Shown here piece by piece: positions 43,431 through 52,321 of a stretch of 64,000 nucleotides of DNA; position 1 is the stretch's first letter; every line of letters starts with the position of its first letter. The stretch is from GCA-2705995 sp048267965. GTDB lineage: Bacteria > Bacteroidota > Bacteroidia > Flavobacteriales_G > Salibacteraceae. Made by a program: the position numbers and the translations under genes. The notes under the pieces were generated by a model, which saw nothing but the letters and a program-made list of their open reading frames with translations, was not told the DNA's origin and did not search any database. The DNA is taken from the NCBI GenBank assembly GCA_048267965.1, contig JBLWWK010000005.1:1-64000 (forward strand), given 5' to 3'.

Positions 43431-44252
43431 ATGAGAGTATTAATACCAACCAATTTCTCTCCTTATGCTGACTTTGCCCTAAGCTTAGCAGCAAAAATGG
43501 CAGAGAAAATGCCCATAGAGTGGCATGTGATTCATGTTGAGAAAGCACCAGACGATAGCATGATAGATGAAGAGCGCGTTGTTTCTAAAGCTTGCGCTGA
43601 TGCCGGTTCTATTGAACTTTCTCAGAAAGTAGAAGAACTAAAAAAATGGTCGAGTATATTGCCCGGAACCGTAGTGAACTATGTGGCGGCTGGCGATGTG
43701 CTTAATCAAATACAAACGTACATCCGAAAATTCTCTATTGATTTTGTGATCATGGGAACTCCGGGCGTTTTCGGTGCTAAGAATTTTTTGAAAGGCTCTA
43801 GTGCAGAGAAAATAATGCGTATTGCAGGCGTTCCGGTGTTGAGCGTGAAGTGTGACCGTTCAGATTTAAATTTCAAACGCATCATTTTAGCTAACGATTT
43901 TAAAGATCCAAGGCAAGAAAATTTAGCAGTGCTCAAAGCTATTCAGGCCGTGTATAACTCAGAAATCCATTTGCTGAATGTGATTACGAAAAAGAGTTTT
44001 CAAACTACGCGAGAGCTGAAAAAAAACATGCAAGAATTTGCAGCACTCAATGCGCTCGAAAACGTAAAATTTCACACTTATGCAGATATCTCTGTAGAAG
44101 AAGGAGTGGCTCACTTTGCAGATGATGAAGGCATCGATTTAATCACCATAGGAAATCACGGCTATACAGGACTTCAGTTTTTGCTAAAAGGCGGAACTTC
44201 AGAAGGTATAGTCAATCATCTATACAAACCCGTTTTATCATTTAAAATTTAA
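43431..44252 (+). CDS. Tandem universal stress protein
   Basis: A 274-aa protein with two Usp domains in tandem. The first begins MRVLIPTNFSPYADFALSLAAK. Each half ends in the nucleotide-binding loop type GTPGVFGAKNFLKGSSAEKIM (about residue 115) and GNHGYTGLQFLLKGGTSEGIVNH (about 245). Both carry G-x-x-G-x(n)-GS/GT elements, so ATP binding is possible. I take ATG 43431; a TTG two codons earlier is unlikely. It sits in the middle of the sulfur operon, which suggests a stress-signalling role during sulfide exposure, as inference. Confidence 0.88.
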   Translation: MRVLIPTNFSPYADFALSLAAKMAEKMPIEWHVIHVEKAPDDSMIDEERVVSKACADAGSIELSQKVEELKKWSSILPGTVVNYVAAGDVLNQIQTYIRKFSIDFVIMGTPGVFGAKNFLKGSSAEKIMRIAGVPVLSVKCDRSDLNFKRIILANDFKDPRQENLAVLKAIQAVYNSEIHLLNVITKKSFQTTRELKKNMQEFAALNALENVKFHTYADISVEEGVAHFADDEGIDLITIGNHGYTGLQFLLKGGTSEGIVNHLYKPVLSFKI

Positions 44253-44282
44253 GGGTAAAAACCAATCAATCTTGAGTTAAAC

Positions 44283-44852
44283 ATGAATTTTATTGAAATT
44301 ATTCAACAACCTTGGCCGTGGTATGTAGTAGGCCCTATTATCGCCACTGTAATGTTTTTACTGCTGTGGTTTGGTCGCGAATTTGGTATGTCGGCATCGT
44401 TAAGAACCATGTGTGCAGCAGGTGGTGGTGGTAAAGTTTCTGACTTTTTTCAGTTCGACTGGAAATCTCAAAAATGGAACCTCGTTTTTGCTTTCGGAGC
44501 CATACTTGGCGGAACGTTCTCTACCTATTTTCTAGAACCCGATACTTCGGTAGATTTAGCCAGCAATACAGTAATGGCTTTACAAGATTTGGGAATTGAA
44601 AATCCAGGAGAAACGTATTTGCCAACCGAAATTTTTGGCAACAACGCACTTACCGTAGGGGGTATCGCCTTTCTGTTTATTGGCGGTATTTTAATCGGTT
44701 TCGGAGCCCGCTATGCAGGCGGTTGTACTTCTGGTCATGCCATTTCGGGCCTCAGTAATTTGCAACTGCCCTCGTTAATTGCAGTAATTGGCTTTTTTAT
44801 TGGCGGGTTAGCCATGACGTATTTTATCCTGCCGTACATCTTGCCTTTTTAA
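44283..44852 (+). CDS. YeeE/YedE family sulfur transporter, half-size
   Basis: A 189-aa membrane protein of the YeeE/YedE (TsuA-like) group. It has helices at about 15-35, 70-90, 130-150 and 160-185 and the signature GARYAGGCTSGHAISGLS, with the cysteine that relays thiosulfate or a sulfur carrier. Full-length members carry two such cysteine motifs; here the second half is a separate gene (46296). Split pairs of this type import sulfur species. A porin-like outer-membrane protein lies between the two halves. The spacing of 30 bp after usp supports one transcript. Confidence 0.9.
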   Translation: MNFIEIIQQPWPWYVVGPIIATVMFLLLWFGREFGMSASLRTMCAAGGGGKVSDFFQFDWKSQKWNLVFAFGAILGGTFSTYFLEPDTSVDLASNTVMALQDLGIENPGETYLPTEIFGNNALTVGGIAFLFIGGILIGFGARYAGGCTSGHAISGLSNLQLPSLIAVIGFFIGGLAMTYFILPYILPF

Positions 44853-44860
44853 GTAGAAAA

Positions 44861-46285
44861 ATGAAACGCAAACTCCTTTTCGTCATCGTCTCTATTTTAT
44901 CGGTAGGAACCGCTTTTACTCAAGAAGAAAAGCACCACGATCATGTGGAAAAATCTACCGGGGCAAAACACGATGGCCACGAACCGCAAGAGATTCACAC
45001 CATTAAAGAGTTGTTTTCAAAAGGACATATCGGAGGTGATGTTCGCTACTTTTTTATGAATACCTATCATATTCCGCAAGATGAGTATTACTACGCCAAC
45101 GCTATTGGCGGAAGGTTAAATTACCATACAGCAGAGTTTAAAGGGTTTCATATAGGTTTGGCAGGCTTGTTTGTTTACGATGTAGGCTCTTCTGAATATC
45201 CTGATCATGGCGAAGAACTGTTGTCGGTTTATGAAAGAGAACTCTTCGATTTAACCCATCCGCACAATACCAACGATTTAGATAGAATGGAAGAATTGTT
45301 TATTCAATACCGATACAAAAACTCGTTTGTGAAATACGGTAAAATGGATATCAATACTCCATTGATGAATCCGCGAGACACACGAATGAAACCCTACGTA
45401 TTTAGAGGTTTTTGGGGTGAATTTAATCAAGTGAATAACCTGCGTTTAAATGTAGGTTGGTTCGATGGAGCTTCGCCTCGTTCTTCTACTCACTGGTTTT
45501 CGATGAGCGATGCCATCGATTTGTATAATCGTGGAGTAAGTGCAGATTCGGTTCCTACCGCTGAGTTACCTCGTCACAAAACCAATGGAATGGCTGTTTT
45601 GGGTGCATCTTACCAGTTCAATAAAAACGTAACGGGGCAGGTTTGGTGGTATCACCTTAATCAAATAAAAAACACCATTTGGTATCAAGTAGATGTGAAA
45701 CAGCCCATTTTTAATGAATTTAATCTTGTAGGTGGCGCTATTTATTCGCATCAAACAGCTGTTACGGGCAAAGATGAATTGCATTACTACGATATTGAAC
45801 ATTCTACAGATGTGTACAGTGGAAAATTAGGGTTGTCTAATCAGAGATGGGAGTTTTTTGTTAGTTATACCGAAATTGGTAAATCGGGCAGATTTGTGTT
45901 TCCGTTAGAGTTTGGCAGAGCTAAGCTGTACACGTTAATATCGCGCATCGATCAAGAAGGCTTTGGCGATATGCAAACGGGTGTAATGGCGCTGCGTTTT
46001 ACCCCGCAAAAAAAATGGAAAGGTTTCGAGGCGTTTTTGGCAGCAGGGAGAGTGAATGCACCTTCGATTTCAAATGCTAGCATGAACAAGTATCAAATTC
46101 CATCTTACAACCATTTTGTAGCCGATTTAGGTTATAAATTTCACAACCTGTTCGATGGTTTAGATATCCATGCTTTGTATGCTTTTAAAGATGCTAAGAG
46201 TTTGAAAACAGGTGATTATTCGCCCGAAGAAACCGCTTATTTTCAATATCACAACTTTAGTTTAATCGCTAATATTTACTTCTAA
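44861..46285 (+). CDS. Porin-like outer-membrane protein with His-rich N-terminus
   Basis: A 474-aa outer-membrane beta-barrel, probably of the OprD-like porin group seen in Bacteroidota. It has a signal peptide (MKRKLLFVIVSILSVGTAFT), then a His/Glu-rich stretch (EEKHHDHVEKSTGAKHDGH), then a barrel rich in aromatic strands (GGRLNYHTAEFKGFHIGLAG) that ends in the terminal aromatic NIYF. The histidines could bind metal. It sits 8 bp after one YeeE half and 10 bp before the other, so it probably lets the same sulfur compound cross the outer membrane. Two copies of the repeated word lie in it (44902, 45550). Confidence 0.75.
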   Translation: MKRKLLFVIVSILSVGTAFTQEEKHHDHVEKSTGAKHDGHEPQEIHTIKELFSKGHIGGDVRYFFMNTYHIPQDEYYYANAIGGRLNYHTAEFKGFHIGLAGLFVYDVGSSEYPDHGEELLSVYERELFDLTHPHNTNDLDRMEELFIQYRYKNSFVKYGKMDINTPLMNPRDTRMKPYVFRGFWGEFNQVNNLRLNVGWFDGASPRSSTHWFSMSDAIDLYNRGVSADSVPTAELPRHKTNGMAVLGASYQFNKNVTGQVWWYHLNQIKNTIWYQVDVKQPIFNEFNLVGGAIYSHQTAVTGKDELHYYDIEHSTDVYSGKLGLSNQRWEFFVSYTEIGKSGRFVFPLEFGRAKLYTLISRIDQEGFGDMQTGVMALRFTPQKKWKGFEAFLAAGRVNAPSISNASMNKYQIPSYNHFVADLGYKFHNLFDGLDIHALYAFKDAKSLKTGDYSPEETAYFQYHNFSLIANIYF

Positions 46286-46295
46286 TAGAATAACT

Positions 46296-46766
46296 ATGAA
46301 TCGTCAATTAAATATAAAACAAAGAGAAACTACCGCTAAAAAAGGAAGCTTTGGGAGCTTACTTAAATTTGGGTTGGTAGGGGTGCTTTTTGGTATTGCT
46401 TTATCGAAAGGTCAAGTAGTTTCTTGGTACCGCATTTACGAAATGTTTCGTTTCGATTCTTTTCACATGTACGGCATTATTGGCTCTGCCGTAGTGTTAG
46501 GTATGCTCATTGTGTTTTTTATAAAACGCACGCAACTTACCGATATTGAAGGTAATGCCATTCGGTTTAATCCGAAAAACCAAAGTGTAGCGCGGTACTT
46601 AATCGGAGGAACCATTTTTGGTTTAGGTTGGGCCATGACGGGTGCTTGCCCAGGGCCTATGTACATCTTATTAGGAAAAGGGTTTATGGTAATCGGAATC
46701 ACCATTGTGGGTGCTTTAGTGGGCACGCTTCTTTACGGAGTTTTGCGCAACAAATTGCCGCATTAA
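46296..46766 (+). CDS. DUF6691/YeeE-YedE-like sulfur transporter, second half
   Basis: A 156-aa membrane protein of the YedE-like DUF6691 group: hydrophobic helices at about 22-40, 55-75, 95-115 and 125-148, and the cysteine signature GWAMTGACPGPMYILLGKG. It pairs with the gene at 44283 to make the equivalent of one full YeeE/YedE (two cysteine motifs), the arrangement of PmpA/PmpB-type split transporters. It ends with a terminator at 46794-46837, so this is the last gene of the operon that began with tauE. Confidence 0.9.
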   Translation: MNRQLNIKQRETTAKKGSFGSLLKFGLVGVLFGIALSKGQVVSWYRIYEMFRFDSFHMYGIIGSAVVLGMLIVFFIKRTQLTDIEGNAIRFNPKNQSVARYLIGGTIFGLGWAMTGACPGPMYILLGKGFMVIGITIVGALVGTLLYGVLRNKLPH

Positions 46767-46793
46767 ACAGAAAGAATAGGTTTTATTGTTTTT

Positions 46794-46837
46794 AGCATCA
46801 AAGCAGAATCGTTGGGTTTTGTTTTGATGCTTTTTTG
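46794..46837 (+). terminator. Terminator of the sulfur operon
   Basis: AGCATCAAA (46794-46802) pairs with TTTGATGCT (46823-46831) and is followed by T6. It closes the tauE...DUF6691 transcript. Confidence 0.85.
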
Positions 46838-46854
46838 TAATTTCTCAGTGCGAT

Positions 46855-47556
46855 ATGCTACAATCTGAGAAACTCAATAATGTATTAGCCATCGTATGGT
46901 TGGTGAGCGGTTCCTACTACGGTTATATTGGCTATGTTCATACCTGGTGGCACTTTGGTTTGTACGTTTTTGTGCCCGCTATTTTATTGTTTTCTGCTCT
47001 TATTTCTGCTGTAATCAGCTTAAAAGATAGAAATGCTGCTCTTTGGTTTCGGTGGTTTTCTTCTATTAGCACATTGGTGTTTTTAGCATTAATTATTGCG
47101 CACCATATCACCGAATATAAACCCACTGTAAAAGTATTTGTAGCTTCAGATTTTGAAGGAACCGTAACGCTTTTACCGGGAAAAGTTTACCAGACTTCTT
47201 ACCACGCCACCGAAAGGGGCATTGTGTATTTTAACGCCCAAGAAGAGGTGCATTTAGAGATTTACCACGGAGATCGAGAAATAACCAATGTGCTCAACGA
47301 GGCAGGTTATAGCCAGTTGAGGTATTTCGAAAACGATAGCAATTGGCAATACCAATTAGTTGTGCAGTGTTTCGAAATCACAAAAGATAGAGTGTACCCC
47401 ACCAGCCCGTGGAATCAAAAACACGCTAAATGCATTCAAATGGAAGATTTTGAGCAAATGGTGGCTCAAAAAATCATTGATCGATCAAAAGTGTGTGTTA
47501 CCAAACTCGAACGTAAAGGGTTAGCCTTTTACCCGATTAAAGGCCAGTGCTTTTAG
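46855..47556 (+). CDS. Membrane protein of unknown function
   Basis: A 233-aa protein with three N-terminal helices (about 10-28, 33-55, 62-85) and a soluble C-terminal part (FEGTVTLLPGKVYQTSYHATERGIVYFNAQEEVHLEIYHG). That part may be periplasmic and beta-rich. I know no family. Its last 36 bp overlap the 3' end of the convergent VOC gene. It contains one AGTAGGAACC copy (46909), read in an unusual frame (Gly-Ser-Tyr). The start at ATG 46855 is 24 bp after the operon terminator's stem, so it has a separate promoter, not clearly visible. Confidence 0.65.
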   Translation: MLQSEKLNNVLAIVWLVSGSYYGYIGYVHTWWHFGLYVFVPAILLFSALISAVISLKDRNAALWFRWFSSISTLVFLALIIAHHITEYKPTVKVFVASDFEGTVTLLPGKVYQTSYHATERGIVYFNAQEEVHLEIYHGDREITNVLNEAGYSQLRYFENDSNWQYQLVVQCFEITKDRVYPTSPWNQKHAKCIQMEDFEQMVAQKIIDRSKVCVTKLERKGLAFYPIKGQCF

Positions 47557-48585
47557 TAACCAATCTGGAAGCGGTTTTTCTACCGGTCTCTTCTTCAAGT
47601 CTAAGAACCAACCCAGTTTTTTTACCACTGGCATTCTGTGGGTTTCTACAAATTCGATGAGCGTTCCGTCAGGGTCTTCAATGTAGCTAAACCTACCAGC
47701 GGCCTCGCCCATATCGAAACTATTGGCGCTGTCTACGGTAAAATCAAAGCCTTTCGATGCACAGATTTGTTGTAGATCGTCCATCTTTTTAATGTCGTAA
47801 CACAAATGGATAAATCCCAAATCTCCCCAAAAACGGTTTTCGAAGATTTTTTTAGGAACGCGATCTAACACTTGAACTAGCTCTATTTCAGAAGGACCAA
47901 ATAAACGACTAAAACTACCCACGCGGGCTTTGCTATGGCGAAGTAAAACTCTACGAAATTTTGAGTGACCACCCGGCAGTGCAGCCAAATCTTCGAAAAC
48001 ACCAGTTTCGTCATACACCACGGTGTCGTAACCTAACACATCGCGGTAAAGATCGAGTGAGCGCTCAATGTTGGTGCTGCCTAAAATTGCCCCAAAAGCA
48101 CCGCCAGTAGAGCTTTTAAGTTTCGATTTAAACCAAACATTTGAGTTTACTACTTGAAAAATGTTTCCGTACGGGTCTTTCACAAAAAAGTGATGCGCAC
48201 CAGCCGGGTCTTTTGCCAAGCCGCCAAGCACCTCTACTTTAGGGTCGGCAGAAAGTTTATTAAAAGTAGCTTCAACGTTGTGCGATTTAATTTTACCTCC
48301 GTAAATACCTAAATCACCTAACTGAATGTTAAAGTCTGCTGGTTGTGGAGTGCGGCCCACGTATTGCCAGATTTCGAAACCACCACCACCATGAATGTTC
48401 AAGGCGTAAATAGCATGTCTGCTTCTGGGCTGCCCGCCTGTATACGGAAGCATTAATTCAGCAGTAGACTCATCGTCAAAAATCGGAATATCCATTCCGA
48501 AAGCATTTCGATACCAATCAAACGCCTCTCTCACATTGCTTACACCTATGCCAATTTGTTGAATACCACTAATTAATGCTGCCAT
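47521..48585 (-). CDS. VOC superfamily (glyoxalase/dioxygenase-like) protein
   Basis: A 354-aa protein with two vicinal-oxygen-chelate modules: residues 1-150 (GVSNVREAFDWYRNAFGMDIPIF) and about 165-330 (GSTNIERSLDLYRDVLGYDTVVYDE). The second ends in RFSYIEDPDGTLIEFVETHRM with the metal-ligand glutamate. The family covers glyoxalase I, extradiol dioxygenases and resistance proteins; the substrate cannot be told. It follows the M3 peptidase on the same strand (58-bp gap) and overlaps the convergent membrane protein gene by 36 bp. Confidence 0.88.
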   Translation of the reverse strand: MAALISGIQQIGIGVSNVREAFDWYRNAFGMDIPIFDDESTAELMLPYTGGQPRSRHAIYALNIHGGGGFEIWQYVGRTPQPADFNIQLGDLGIYGGKIKSHNVEATFNKLSADPKVEVLGGLAKDPAGAHHFFVKDPYGNIFQVVNSNVWFKSKLKSSTGGAFGAILGSTNIERSLDLYRDVLGYDTVVYDETGVFEDLAALPGGHSKFRRVLLRHSKARVGSFSRLFGPSEIELVQVLDRVPKKIFENRFWGDLGFIHLCYDIKKMDDLQQICASKGFDFTVDSANSFDMGEAAGRFSYIEDPDGTLIEFVETHRMPVVKKLGWFLDLKKRPVEKPLPDWLLKALAFNRVKG

Positions 48586-48643
48586 ATCAATTTATACAAG
48601 TCGTTTAAACGGCCAATAATACTAAAAAACGGCCATTAAAAGA

Positions 48644-50683
48644 TTAAGAGTTTTTGACGAGACCTGCACGTTTTAGCAAGGCTTCGTTAGAAGGTTCTTT
48701 GCCTCTGAATTTTTTGTACAAATCCATAGGGTGTTCTCTACCGCCAGCCGAAAGAATGTGCTCTTCAAATTGCTGAGCAACCTCTTGGTTAAAAATGCCT
48801 TTTTCTTGAAAATATTCAAACGCATCAGCATCTAAAACCTCAGCCCATTTGTAGCTGTAATACCCCGCAGAATATCCACCTTGAAAAATGTGGCTAAACT
48901 GGCAACTCATATTGGTTCCTTCTACAGTAGGCATTGTTTCGGTAGGAGCCATAGCCGTTTTTTCGAAGAGCGCTACATCAGATACCGATTTTCCGTTCTC
49001 TCCGTGCCAAGCCATGTCTAGTAAGCCAAAGCTCACCTGACGAAGTGTTTGGTAACCTTCTTGAAAATTGGCTGCTTTTTTAATGCGCTCAACCAAATCA
49101 GCCGGAATTTTTTCACCTGTCTCGTAATGAGTGGCAAATAAGTCAAGAGCTTCTTTTTCGTAACACCAGTTTTCTAATATTTGCGAAGGGAGTTCAACAA
49201 AATCCCAATACACACTAGGGCCCGTTAAACTCGGGTACTTTCCTTGCGCTAAAATACCGTGTAATGCATGACCAAATTCGTGAAACAAGGTGGTTACTTC
49301 ATTAAAAGTAAGTAATGAGGGTGCTTTCGAAGTAGGTTTAGAAAAATTGCAAACAATAGAAACATGTGGTCTTTCTTCTTGTCCGTTTTTCACTTTTTGA
49401 CCTCTGAATTGAGTCATCCAAGCACCGTTTCTCTTTCCAGCTCTTGGGAAAAAATCGGCATAGAAAACCGCTAGGTGTTGGCCGTTTCGGCCTAATACTT
49501 CGTAAGTAACCACTTCATCGTGGTATTTCGGAATGTCTTGGTTTTGAATAAACGCTAAACCGTACAATTGATGAGCTACTTTAAAAACGCCATCTACCAC
49601 ATTTTCTAGCTTGAAATAAGGTTTTAGCACTTCGTCATCAATTTGGTAACGCTCTTTCTTCAACTGCTCACTGTAAAAACTGAAATCCCAACGTTGCAGA
49701 TGGTCGATACCGTCTTTTTCTCGAGCAAAAGCAGTAACTTCTTCAATGTCTTGCTCAGCAAAATGCTTGGCTTTTACGAGAAGGTCGTTTAAGAAAGAAT
49801 TCACCTTTTCAGGAGATTCAGCCATTCTTTCTTCTAAAATAAAATCAGCATGGTTTTTATAACCTAACAGTTGAGCTCGTTGATAACGCAATTGCGCAAT
49901 TTCAGTAACGATAGTTCGGTTGTCGTTTTCGTCTTCGTGAAACGCTTTAGAACCAAAAGCCATAAACATTTTTTCTCTCAGTTCACGGTTTTTGGCGTAC
50001 ATCATAAACGGGATGTAGCTCGGGTACTGAAGCGTAAAAACCCAACCGGTTTTGTTTTTTTCTTGAGCCGTTTCTGCTGCACCATCGATAATGCTAGCAG
50101 GCAAACCTTCTAGCTCTTTTTCATCGGTTAAATGCAATTCGAAAGCATTGGTGTCTGCCAAAACATGCTCTCCAAATTGCAGCGATAATTTCGATAGTTT
50201 TTGATCTATTTCACGTAATTCTTGCTTTTTTTCATCAGAAAGTTGTGCGCCATTTCGGGTAAATGCTTTCCAGGTTTTGGTAAGTAACATTTTGTCTTCG
50301 GCAGATGTAAGCTGATCAAGCACATTTTTGTAAACGGTGTCAATGCGCTCGAAAAGAGCAGAATCAAGGGTGATGTCGTTCTGATAAGCACTCAATAACG
50401 GAGAAAGCTGTTGAGCTATTTTTTGAATTTCATCATTGGTTTCTGCAGAATTTAAATTGAAAAATATTTCCGCGATCCTACCTACATATTCACCCGCAAA
50501 CTCGAGGGCCACTACCGTATTTTCAAAAGTAGGATCCGATTCTGATTGCTTGATGGCTTCAATTTCTTCTTTAGCGATTTCTATGGCTTTTTCCATGCCG
50601 GGCAAAAAGTGCTCTGGCTTAATTAAATGGAACGGAACCGTATTAAAAGGGGTGGTAAACTCTTGTAAGAGAGGGTTGTTCAT
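48644..50683 (-). CDS. M3 family metallopeptidase (oligopeptidase A/Dcp type)
   Basis: A cytoplasmic zinc oligopeptidase that finishes degradation of short peptides. From ATG 50683 (MNNPLLQEFTTPF) it is 679 aa; an ATG three codons earlier is possible. The HEXXH zinc site is FHEFGHALHG (about residue 467), with the third ligand in the following helix (FVELPSQILENW). The C-terminal SHIFQGGYSAGYYSYKWAEVLDADAF is the M3 substrate-site signature. There is no signal peptide. It is divergent from the sulfide:quinone oxidoreductase gene and upstream of the VOC gene. Confidence 0.95.
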   Translation of the reverse strand: MNNPLLQEFTTPFNTVPFHLIKPEHFLPGMEKAIEIAKEEIEAIKQSESDPTFENTVVALEFAGEYVGRIAEIFFNLNSAETNDEIQKIAQQLSPLLSAYQNDITLDSALFERIDTVYKNVLDQLTSAEDKMLLTKTWKAFTRNGAQLSDEKKQELREIDQKLSKLSLQFGEHVLADTNAFELHLTDEKELEGLPASIIDGAAETAQEKNKTGWVFTLQYPSYIPFMMYAKNRELREKMFMAFGSKAFHEDENDNRTIVTEIAQLRYQRAQLLGYKNHADFILEERMAESPEKVNSFLNDLLVKAKHFAEQDIEEVTAFAREKDGIDHLQRWDFSFYSEQLKKERYQIDDEVLKPYFKLENVVDGVFKVAHQLYGLAFIQNQDIPKYHDEVVTYEVLGRNGQHLAVFYADFFPRAGKRNGAWMTQFRGQKVKNGQEERPHVSIVCNFSKPTSKAPSLLTFNEVTTLFHEFGHALHGILAQGKYPSLTGPSVYWDFVELPSQILENWCYEKEALDLFATHYETGEKIPADLVERIKKAANFQEGYQTLRQVSFGLLDMAWHGENGKSVSDVALFEKTAMAPTETMPTVEGTNMSCQFSHIFQGGYSAGYYSYKWAEVLDADAFEYFQEKGIFNQEVAQQFEEHILSAGGREHPMDLYKKFRGKEPSNEALLKRAGLVKNS

Positions 50684-50772
50684 ATCGTGCATTTTGAAAA
50701 GTGAAATGTGTTGAGGTGTAAGCGCAGTTTACGCACTGTTTCAACGTTGTGTTTTTCATAAATGTTTAGCGT

Positions 50773-50818
50773 GTGTGATGTTTGTCACACCCTGAAATTC
50801 TAGGCGAAAGTAAATTAG
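50773..50818 (+). promoter_or_regulatory. Crp-type operator and promoter of the sulfide:quinone oxidoreductase gene
   Basis: GTGTGA-TGTTTG-TCACAC (50773-50790, centre 50781.5) contains the full TGTGAnnnnnnTCACA Crp consensus. Downstream, TAAATTAG (50811-50818) is a -7 box with one mismatch. Centre-to-box distance is 29.5 bp, identical to the TauE promoter at 40606-40649. The estimated start (about 50823) puts the operator at -41.5. Confidence 0.72.
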
Positions 50819-50847
50819 CATAATCAAAAATCAAATGTTATTGTGTT

Positions 50848-52122
50848 ATGGGAAATCTGAAGCATTCAATAGTAATTATTGGCGGTGGAACAGCCGGGAT
50901 TACGGTAGCAGCTCAACTACTCAAAAAGAAAAAAGGCTTAGATATAGCCATTATTGAGCCTTCAGAAAAGCATTACTATCAACCAGCATGGACGTTAGTG
51001 GCTGCTGGCACCTTCAATTACCAAGATACGGTTCGCTCAGAAGCCAGTGTTATGCCCAAAGAAGTTACCTGGATTAAAGAATATGCTGCTCAGTTAGACC
51101 CAGACAATAATCGTGTAGTTACACGTGAAGGAACCGTAATTGAATACAGCTATCTTGTAGTAGCTCCGGGAATTAAAATCGACTTGAGTTTAATCGATGG
51201 GCTAGAAGAAGCTATGCAAACCGATAGCGTAGTAAGTACCTACATAAATCCGGAAAAAACGTGGGAGGTTATTCGCAATTTTAAAGGTGGAATTGCCTTA
51301 TTTACCCAGCCGGCTACTCCTATTAAATGTGGTGGAGCGCCACAGAAAATTATGTATTTGGCAGAAGAAGCTTTTGTTAAACAAGGTGTTCGAGATAAGG
51401 TAGATGTAGTTTTTGCTACTCCGGGTTCGGTGATTTTTGGCGTTCCTGCCTTTGCTGATACACTCACTCAAGTCTTAAATAGGAAGAGAATCATTGTGAA
51501 ATTCTTTCACAAATTAGTGAGAATTGATGCCGCTCAGAAAATAGCTTACTACGAAATTACCGCAGTAGACGATAGTCAATGTGTTACCATCAACGATGAG
51601 CAAAACAAGTTTAGAGGCGAAATAATTGGTTCTACCACGGTGGCCTATCACTACGATTTGTTGCACTTAGCGCCTCCTCAAACCGCCCCCGATTTTGTTA
51701 AAGTGAGTAAACTGGCTCATCAAGAAGGCCCTAGTAAAGGATGGTTAAACGTAGATATTAACTCGTTGCAAAATCCCGATTATCCTAATGTGTTTGCACT
51801 CGGAGATTCGGCTGCTTTGCCCACAGCAAAAACGGGAGCAGCTGTTAGAAAACAAGCGCCTGTGGTAGTGCATAATTTGTTGTTGCTGTTAGAAGGTAAA
51901 TCGGCTACGGATAATGGTTACAAAGGTTATTCGTCTTGCCCTTTAGTAACGGGTTATGGTAAAATGGTATTGGCAGAATTTGGGTACAACAACCAACCTA
52001 TGCCCGACCCAATCATTTCAAAATTGGTAGATGTTACCAAAGAAAATTGGAGCATGTGGATTTTAAAAAAATATGGCTTGCCTTATCTCTATTGGAATTT
52101 AATGCTGAAAGGCAAAGCATAA
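50848..52122 (+). CDS. sqr: Sulfide:quinone oxidoreductase (mitochondrial SQOR-like type)
   Basis: Oxidises sulfide and passes electrons to quinone, leaving sulfane sulfur on an acceptor thiol. The 424-aa flavoprotein begins with the FAD fold IIGGGTAGITVAAQL. It has the two redox cysteines of the eukaryote-like type: Cys161 in TPIKCGGAPQK and Cys364 in YSSCPLVTGYGK. VFALGDSAALPTAKTGAAVRKQ is the second FAD motif. An amphipathic C-terminal helix (WILKKYGLPYLYWNLM) would dock at the membrane. It is a single gene with its own Crp-type promoter and a terminator. Its product would be the substrate of the persulfide dioxygenase-rhodanese fusion 8 kb away. Confidence 0.93.
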   Translation: MGNLKHSIVIIGGGTAGITVAAQLLKKKKGLDIAIIEPSEKHYYQPAWTLVAAGTFNYQDTVRSEASVMPKEVTWIKEYAAQLDPDNNRVVTREGTVIEYSYLVVAPGIKIDLSLIDGLEEAMQTDSVVSTYINPEKTWEVIRNFKGGIALFTQPATPIKCGGAPQKIMYLAEEAFVKQGVRDKVDVVFATPGSVIFGVPAFADTLTQVLNRKRIIVKFFHKLVRIDAAQKIAYYEITAVDDSQCVTINDEQNKFRGEIIGSTTVAYHYDLLHLAPPQTAPDFVKVSKLAHQEGPSKGWLNVDINSLQNPDYPNVFALGDSAALPTAKTGAAVRKQAPVVVHNLLLLLEGKSATDNGYKGYSSCPLVTGYGKMVLAEFGYNNQPMPDPIISKLVDVTKENWSMWILKKYGLPYLYWNLMLKGKA

Positions 52123-52142
52123 CCATAAAGTCAGGGTGGTCG

Positions 52143-52180
52143 AGGTCGGTAAGTTGCACAACTTTGCCGGCCTTTTTTGT
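52143..52180 (+). terminator. Terminator of the sulfide:quinone oxidoreductase gene
   Basis: AGGTCGG and AAGTTG (52143-52156) pair back on CAACTTTGCCGGCCT (52159-52173) with one bulge and wobbles, then T6, 21 bp after the stop. Confidence 0.8.
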
Positions 52181-52321
52181 TTCAAAAAGGGGGAAAAGAT
52201 GCCATTGTATTCAATAGATGTAGTTGGTATCGGTAGGAACGCGATTTCATTTCTACCAAAAATAAAAGTGGTGGTGAAGTAAGTGGCGGGGTATAGATTG
52301 TTGTGAGGATGCAGAAAGTAA

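Noticed and set aside
10166..48942. GGTAGGAGCC variants (10166, 25331, 41187, 48942) as part of the repeated word
   Set aside because: All are coding, read Val-Gly-Ala, and can be explained by codon use; not counted.
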